Positions 59,926 to 64,000 of a stretch of 64,000 nt of DNA are shown piece by piece. Source of the stretch: Candidatus Tectimicrobiota bacterium. Lineage in GTDB: Bacteria > Tectomicrobia > Entotheonellia > Entotheonellales > Entotheonellaceae. The notes beneath the pieces were generated by a model. That model saw only the letters and a program-made list of their open reading frames with translations, was not told where the DNA came from and did no database searches. Numbering within the stretch: the stretch's first letter is position 1; every line of letters begins with the position of its first letter. The DNA lies in the NCBI GenBank assembly GCA_026005175.1, contig BPKO01000010.1:94344-158343 (forward strand), written 5' to 3'. Position numbers and translations under genes: made by a program.

Positions 59926-60216
59926 ATGGGAAAGAACATTTATGTCGGGGGCTTGCCCTATTCGGTCACCGAGGACCAGCTGCGGGAGCTCTTTTCCCCG
60001 TATGGGGTGGTCGACGCCGTGCGCGTGATCACCGACCGCGCCACCGGGCAGTCGCGCGGCTTTGGCTTTGTCGAAATGCGCACCGAGGCCGAAGCCCAGC
60101 AGGCCATCAAGGCCCTCAATGGCTCGCAGCTGCAGGGACGCCGGCTGGTGGTCAACGAAGCCCGGCCACAAGAGAAGCGCCCTGGGGATAACCGCGGCGG
60201 CCGCCGGCGCTACTAA
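59926..60216 (+). CDS. RRM-type RNA-binding protein
   Basis: 96 residues: one RNA recognition motif with RNP2 IYVGGL (5-10) and RNP1 RGFGFVEM (44-51), both aromatic positions intact, plus a short Arg/Gly-rich tail (RPQEKRPGDNRGGRRRY). It belongs to the bacterial glycine-rich RNA-binding proteins, which are cytosolic, bind single-stranded RNA and are often cold-regulated. Strong promoter and AGGAGG ribosome site. It is followed by a GC-rich hairpin that separates it from the convergent glycosyltransferase gene. Confidence 0.93.
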   Translation: MGKNIYVGGLPYSVTEDQLRELFSPYGVVDAVRVITDRATGQSRGFGFVEMRTEAEAQQAIKALNGSQLQGRRLVVNEARPQEKRPGDNRGGRRRY

Positions 60217-60222
60217 CGCAGC

Positions 60223-60252
60223 GGGAGGGGCGCCCCGCAGGGGGCCCCTCCC
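60223..60252. terminator. GC-rich hairpin between convergent genes
   Basis: GGGAGGGGC (60223-60231) pairs with GCCCCTCCC (60244-60252), with additional pairing possible in the loop. There is no T-tract, but it sits between the stops at 60216 (plus) and 60264 (minus), so it could end transcription or stop interference from both sides. Confidence 0.5.
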
Positions 60253-60263
60253 AGAAGAGGGTG

Positions 60264-61538
60264 CTAGGCTGCGGCGCGCTCGGGATGAGGAGCAAGGAGG
60301 CGCAGGCGCGGCAGCAAAACGCCCCGCAGCAAGGTGGGCCAGGCGTACTGCAAGGCGGTGCGGCGGCCGGCACGCCGCAGGGCCTGCTCCTGCCGGGGGT
60401 TGGCCCGCAAGGCGGCAAACAGCTCCAGAAACTCCACGGGATCGGCAGTCTCTAGCACCAAGGCGTTGCGGCCCGGTTGCGCATAATCTTCGCCGGTGCA
60501 GCCGGTGCAGGCCACGCCGCCCACCGCCATGGTTTCCAGTCCTACCAGGCCAAAGGGTTCGTGACGGCTGTTGGCCAAGACGGCATCGCTGCCCTGGAAG
60601 AGCACCCGCCGGCTGTCGGGGTCGAGGTGTGAACGCACGCTAAGGACGTCGACGTCCTCGGTCTCGGCCACCAGCTGGAGCAGCCCGCCCACCCCGGGGT
60701 GCGTGGCGCTGCGCTCCACCACCCGCAGTCCGGCGTCGCGAGCCGCGGCCAGCACCTCGGCACCGTAGGGCTCAACGCCGCCGCGCGCCACCAGAAGCGG
60801 CCGCCAGCCCTGGCGCTTCAGCTCGGCCACAATGGCCACCGCCAGCAGCCAGTGCTTTTCGGGGTCCCAGCGCGCCACTTTGCTGAGCACCACCCGGTTT
60901 CCGACTTGGCTGCGGAAGGCGAGCACCGCTTCGCGCCTGGGCAAGCGCAAGGCGGCACTGGCCAGCCCGTTGGGAATCACGAGAGGATCGACGCCCAGCG
61001 GGCGCATCAGATGCTTCATGTAGCGGCTCACCGTGGTAATGGTGGCGGCCGCCGCCAGGCGCCGCCAGTCAATGCGCTCAAAGCCAAAGGTGTTGTTGGC
61101 GTTCCACAGCACCGCCACCTGCGGGCGGCAACCCTGCTCGTGCAGCAAGGCGTCCAGATGCAGCACCGCCTCCACCGTGTGCCACTCCTCGGCCAGCACC
61201 ACGGCGCGACCGCCGCGCTGTAAGTGTGCGGCCAGCACCTCCCGCCACAGAAACGGCGGCAAGGAAGCCGTATAGTCGGCACGCTTGCCCTCTTCTCCGT
61301 CGTAGACACCGGCTGCATGGTAGCGGCTGATCCACTGGCACCAGCGGTGAAGCACCAGGCGTCCCCGGCGCTCGTGCCCGGGCAGGGCCGGATCGCCAAT
61401 GAACCAGAGGTGCGTCTCAAAGCCGGCGGCGGCAAGGGCCTCAGTAAGCCCGGTGACGCGGCTGGCCAGGCCACCGGCATAGCTATAGGGATCAGGCCCT
61501 TCAAACGAGAGCACGTGAAATTGCACGCTCGCCTCCAC
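60264..61538 (-). CDS. Glycosyltransferase family 4 protein
   Basis: 424 residues, GT-B fold. The N-terminal domain starts VQFHVLSFEGPDPYSYAGGLASRVTGLTEALAAAGFETHLWFIGD; the C-terminal nucleotide-sugar-binding domain contains VARWDPEKHWLLAVA and the EX7E-type motif NSRHEPFGLVGLETMAVGG, with a late CTGEDYAQPGRNALVLE. It resembles starch/glycogen synthase-like GT4 enzymes that act on glycans or trehalose. The GTG start at 61538 has AAGGAG 10 nt upstream. The acceptor is unknown. Confidence 0.88.
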   Translation of the reverse strand: MEASVQFHVLSFEGPDPYSYAGGLASRVTGLTEALAAAGFETHLWFIGDPALPGHERRGRLVLHRWCQWISRYHAAGVYDGEEGKRADYTASLPPFLWREVLAAHLQRGGRAVVLAEEWHTVEAVLHLDALLHEQGCRPQVAVLWNANNTFGFERIDWRRLAAAATITTVSRYMKHLMRPLGVDPLVIPNGLASAALRLPRREAVLAFRSQVGNRVVLSKVARWDPEKHWLLAVAIVAELKRQGWRPLLVARGGVEPYGAEVLAAARDAGLRVVERSATHPGVGGLLQLVAETEDVDVLSVRSHLDPDSRRVLFQGSDAVLANSRHEPFGLVGLETMAVGGVACTGCTGEDYAQPGRNALVLETADPVEFLELFAALRANPRQEQALRRAGRRTALQYAWPTLLRGVLLPRLRLLAPHPERAAA

Positions 61539-61844
61539 ACCAAAACTCCTTACTTCAGACTGCTGCCGCTTATAGCAAGGGGATCAACGTCGCGTGCGGT
61601 TCGAGCGGACAGGCTCCCGGGGAGTGGCACTGCCCCTCCCACGGCTCACCCGTGCAGGACTGTCGGCAGGATACAAAACCGGCGCTGCCACGACGCGCGG
61701 TCATGGTCAAGGCACCTGGCCTGTCTTGGGAACTGCCCGGCTTCCCGTCCCTCTCTTCCGGTTACTTCTGTGGATAAAGAGTATAGGACGGCGACACGGA
61801 TTGTGCCAGGGGATTTTCTGCGCCGCCGGGTGCCGCAGCGGACA

Positions 61845-62633
61845 TCAGATGCAGCGTGTGGCCCCCCCATCGACGGGAATAATGGCACCGTTGATGTACG
61901 AGGCCCGCGGCGAGGCCAGAAACACTGCCAAGGCGGCCACCTCGCGCGGCTCGCCAGGGCGCCGCAGCGGGTTGTCGCGCAGCCACGCCGCCTCGACTTC
62001 CTGCGGCGTCTGCCCCCGCTCTGCCGCCAGGCGGGCCATGAGGCCGTCCCAGCGCTCGGTGCGAATGGGGCCGGGGTTGATGGCGTTGACCAGGATGTTT
62101 TGCGGCCCGCCCTCGTCGGCCAGGGCCTTGGTGATGTTCATCAGCGCCGCGTTGGCCCCGCCGCCGGCCAGGTAGCCGGGGTTGGGCTGGCGGCCGGCGC
62201 CCCCGATGATGTTGATGATGCGCCCCCCGCCCCTAGCCTGCAGCACGGGAAAGACCTCGCGCATCAGGCGCACGTAGCCAAACACCTTCAGCGCCCAGTC
62301 CTCGTGCCACTCCGCGTCGGGCTTGCCCAGCAGCGACCCGGCACGAATGGCCCCGGCGTTGTTGACCAGAATGTCGACCCCGCCAAACCGCTGCACCGTC
62401 TGCCGCACCAGGGTCTGCACTCCGGCCAGGGTGCTCAAGTCGGCAGCCACGGGCAGCACCTGCACGTCGTGCTGGCGCTGAAGCGCGGCAGCCACTTCCT
62501 GCAGCAGGGCCTGGCCGCGGGCGCAGAGGGCCAGGTGCACCCCTTCGGCGGCAAATTCCTCGGCAATAGCCCGGCCGATCCCCTTGCTGGCGCCGGTGAC
62601 GATCGCCACTTTGCCACGTAAGCCCAAGTCCAT
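61845..62633 (-). CDS. SDR family protein with non-canonical active site
   Basis: 262 residues with NAD(P) motif VTGASKGIGRAIAEE (13-27) and NNAG (near 92-95). In place of the YxxxK pair the protein reads NPGYLAGGGANAALMNITKALADEG: a tyrosine is present but the lysine four residues later is glycine, and the canonical serine is in the IGGAGRQ stretch. The C-terminal GAIIPVDGG is normal. Relatives of this type occur next to beta-oxidation genes. ATG 62633 with GGAGGAGCATGCG upstream; divergent from the EF-P-like gene. Confidence 0.85.
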   Translation of the reverse strand: MDLGLRGKVAIVTGASKGIGRAIAEEFAAEGVHLALCARGQALLQEVAAALQRQHDVQVLPVAADLSTLAGVQTLVRQTVQRFGGVDILVNNAGAIRAGSLLGKPDAEWHEDWALKVFGYVRLMREVFPVLQARGGGRIINIIGGAGRQPNPGYLAGGGANAALMNITKALADEGGPQNILVNAINPGPIRTERWDGLMARLAAERGQTPQEVEAAWLRDNPLRRPGEPREVAALAVFLASPRASYINGAIIPVDGGATRCI

Positions 62634-62728
62634 CGCATGCTCCTCCTGTAAGGCCAAAGCCTGCTGCAGCATACGGGCAAGCGGCGAGGGTGTCAAAGCC
62701 CGGCGGCATGGCGCGACACACACGGCGG

Positions 62729-62734
62729 TATAAT
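62729..62734 (+). promoter_or_regulatory. Candidate -10 element (TATAAT) for the EF-P-like gene
   Basis: A perfect TATAAT lies 33 nt before the ATG at 62767; no clear -35 is seen at 17-18 bp. Confidence 0.4.
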
Positions 62735-62766
62735 AAGGGAGAGGCTCTGGCAGAAGGAGAAGAGGT

Positions 62767-63349
62767 ATGCGTGCCGCCCAGGACCTGCGCGAAGGACACG
62801 TAATCCTCATCGACGGCGAGCCGTACCGGGTGCTGTCCGTCACCCTGCATTCTGGCACCGCTCAGTTTGCCGGCATCGTGCGCGCCACCCCTGCGCCATT
62901 TGCAAAGCGGCCGGCAAACGGAAATGCGCTGGTCGCCTGACGAGCGGGTAACGGACGTGCTGCTCGAGCGCGTTAAAATGCAGCTCCTCTACGTGGATCG
63001 CGATGAGGTGGTCTTCATGCACCCCGAGACCTACGAGCAGGTCTCGCTGCCGCGCGCAGCGCTGGAAAAGGCCCTGCCCTTTCTCAAAGAAGGCGACGAA
63101 GTGCAGGTGGAGTGCTATGAGGGCAAGCCACTGGCCGTGGATTTGCCCAAGGCACTGCCGGTCACGGTGACGGTATGCGGCGCCGGCATCCGCAGCCAGG
63201 GGGAAAAACACCATGAAAGAGGCAACCCTGGAAACGGCATGGTCATCCTCGTACCGCAGTTTATCGAGCCTGGCGACACGGTGCTGGTAGAAGTGGAAAC
63301 CGGCAAGTATCTTGACCGCGTGCGCAAGGAGAGCAAGAAGGGCCGCTGA
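62767..63349 (+). pseudogene. Elongation factor P-like protein (frameshifted)
   Basis: About 194 codons spread over two frames. The first, from ATG 62767 behind AGAAGGAGAAG, reads MRAAQDLREGHVILIDGEPYRVLSVTLHSGTAQFAGIVRAT, the EF-P domain I. Near 62890 the frame changes to the one encoding TEMRWSPDERVTDVLLERVKMQLLYVDRDEVVFMHPETYEQVSLP, then domain III GMVILVPQFIEPGDTVLVEVETGKYLDRV. Between 63205 and 63240 a pair of compensating shifts hides a better match (MKEATLET). The domain I loop tip, normally PGKGxAF or a paralog form, reads HSGTAQF here, lacking the modified lysine or arginine. The gene may be dead or mis-sequenced. Confidence 0.7.
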
Positions 63350-63352
63350 GCC

Positions 63353-64000
63353 CTAGAGAAAGTGCGGCATGACTTTCTCGGTAAACAGGACAAACGACGC
63401 GTGGCTCAGGGGGCGCGCACATGAGGTGCGTGAGGCCCATCTCCTCTTGCAGGCGGTGCAGCTGTTCGATGACCCGCGGCGGCGAGCCGTGCACGATGAT
63501 GTCGTCGAGGTACGCTGCCACCGGGTCGGCAGCCGCCTGGCCGCGGGTGACGGCGGCCAGGGCGCTGGCCGACTTGCTCTGGTTCACGTAAGTGCTCACC
63601 AGCCAGCGGGCGCCGCGGCGGGCCACCTCCTCGGGCCTCACGGTCGTTGGTCGCCACGGCGATAAAGCGCGTCATGGGTACCTCGCGGCCGGCCACCGGG
63701 TGGCCGTGTGCCGCAAGTTCCCGCAAGTACAGCGCATGCTTGGCCGCCATTTCCGCTGGCGGGGCGTGTGGCCCCAGCAAGAGCCCGTAGCCCTGCCGCG
63801 CCGCCCAGCAGAGGGTGGTCTCCGAACCGGCGGCGACCCAGGTGGGCGGATGGGGTTGCTGGAGCGGCTTGGGCAGCACCTCGATGCCCTCAAACCGCCA
63901 GTAGCGCCCTTGCCAGGTGAGCCGCTCCTGGGTCCAGGCGGCCAGGACGATGTCGACGGCCTCGCAAAAGCGCGCAAAGCTCTCTGCCGGCGGCACGCCG
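63353..64000 (-). pseudogene. LLM class flavin-dependent oxidoreductase, 3' part (frameshifted, runs off the window)
   Basis: The 5' end lies beyond 64000. The visible text includes FARFCEAVDIVLAAWTQERLTWQGRYWRFEGIEVLPKPLQQPHPPTWVAAGS and GREVPMTRFIAVATNDREA. Near 63638 the frame changes to the one reading RPEEVARRGARWLVSTYVNQS and YLDDIIVHGSPPRVIEQLHRLQEEMGLTHLMCAP. A second change, one extra C near 63420, leads to LSHASFVLFTEKVMPHFL and TAG at 63353-63355. The end resembles the LLM protein at 41297. It may be a decayed paralog or a region of indel errors near the contig end. Confidence 0.7.

Overview
The window is 64 kb of GC-rich, densely coded bacterial DNA with no rRNA, tRNA or CRISPR array that I could see. 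The gene mix is acyl-CoA dehydrogenases, a class III CoA-transferase/racemase, a Liv amino-acid ABC importer, a TRAP importer, luciferase-like (LLM) monooxygenases, amidohydrolases, DUF169, NIPSNAP proteins and an orphan PEP-CTERM protein. This suits a metabolically versatile, uncultured Gram-negative such as a Tectomicrobia/Entotheonella-, Rokubacteria- or deltaproteobacteria-like lineage. That placement is inference from gene content only.

Layout. 1-6.1 kb: end of livH, then livM-livG-livF and an acyl-CoA dehydrogenase in one operon, a convergent intradiol dioxygenase and a second acyl-CoA dehydrogenase. 6.3-10.3 kb: a DHA2 drug exporter and a two-gene membrane complex whose larger subunit resembles cytochrome bd subunit I fused to a C-terminal c-type heme domain. 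10.5-10.9 kb: a single-domain rhodanese whose catalytic-cysteine codon is TGA, followed by a SECIS-like hairpin; this is the most interesting locus here and a candidate selenoprotein. 10.9-15.1 kb: TRAP transporter dctP-dctQ-dctM behind a CaiB/racemase-family gene. 15.2-18.1 kb: WbqC-like, DinB-like, degenerate receiver and TPR proteins. 18.1-22.0 kb: a sugar-type ABC importer without its ATPase, plus a TauE/SafE permease. 22.2-26.8 kb: a four-domain rhodanese, a NIPSNAP protein, a TTC38-like TPR protein, a nitrilase and a small upstream ORF. 27.0-30.4 kb: a large LuxR-type ATPase regulator and a PEP mutase/isocitrate lyase family enzyme.

30.7-38.8 kb is an accessory island. A truncated ISLre2-like transposase lies on its left and a shattered DDE transposase on its right. 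Between them is a minus-strand cassette (methyltransferase, SnoaL-like protein, epoxide hydrolase/dehalogenase-like protein, FAD monooxygenase) with an upstream STAND ATPase regulator that ends at a good intrinsic terminator. Three of its five genes carry frameshifts.

38.9-47.8 kb: PaiB-like regulator, D-aminoacylase-type amidohydrolase, LLM monooxygenase, flavin reductase, DUF169 protein, PEP-CTERM protein, a second amidohydrolase, SDR, YdjM-like protein and cupin. 47.8-49.5 kb: a coiled-coil protein built from five 159-bp tandem repeats ending in a nuclease-like domain. 49.6-55.8 kb: an EmrAB-like efflux pair, a thioesterase, a second NIPSNAP protein, an MFS transporter and a GNAT-like protein. 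55.8-64 kb: amidase, CinA-like protein, HSL-family esterase, RRM RNA-binding protein with a near-consensus promoter, glycosyltransferase, SDR, a frameshifted EF-P-like protein and a partial, frameshifted LLM protein.

Several promoters share a recognisable sigma-70 style (-35 TTGCCT/TTGACA, 17-18 bp spacer, -10 TACAAT/TATGAT). Frameshifts cluster at 31.5-38.7 kb and 62.8-64 kb. They may be real decay or indel errors, and this should be kept in mind before calling them pseudogenes.
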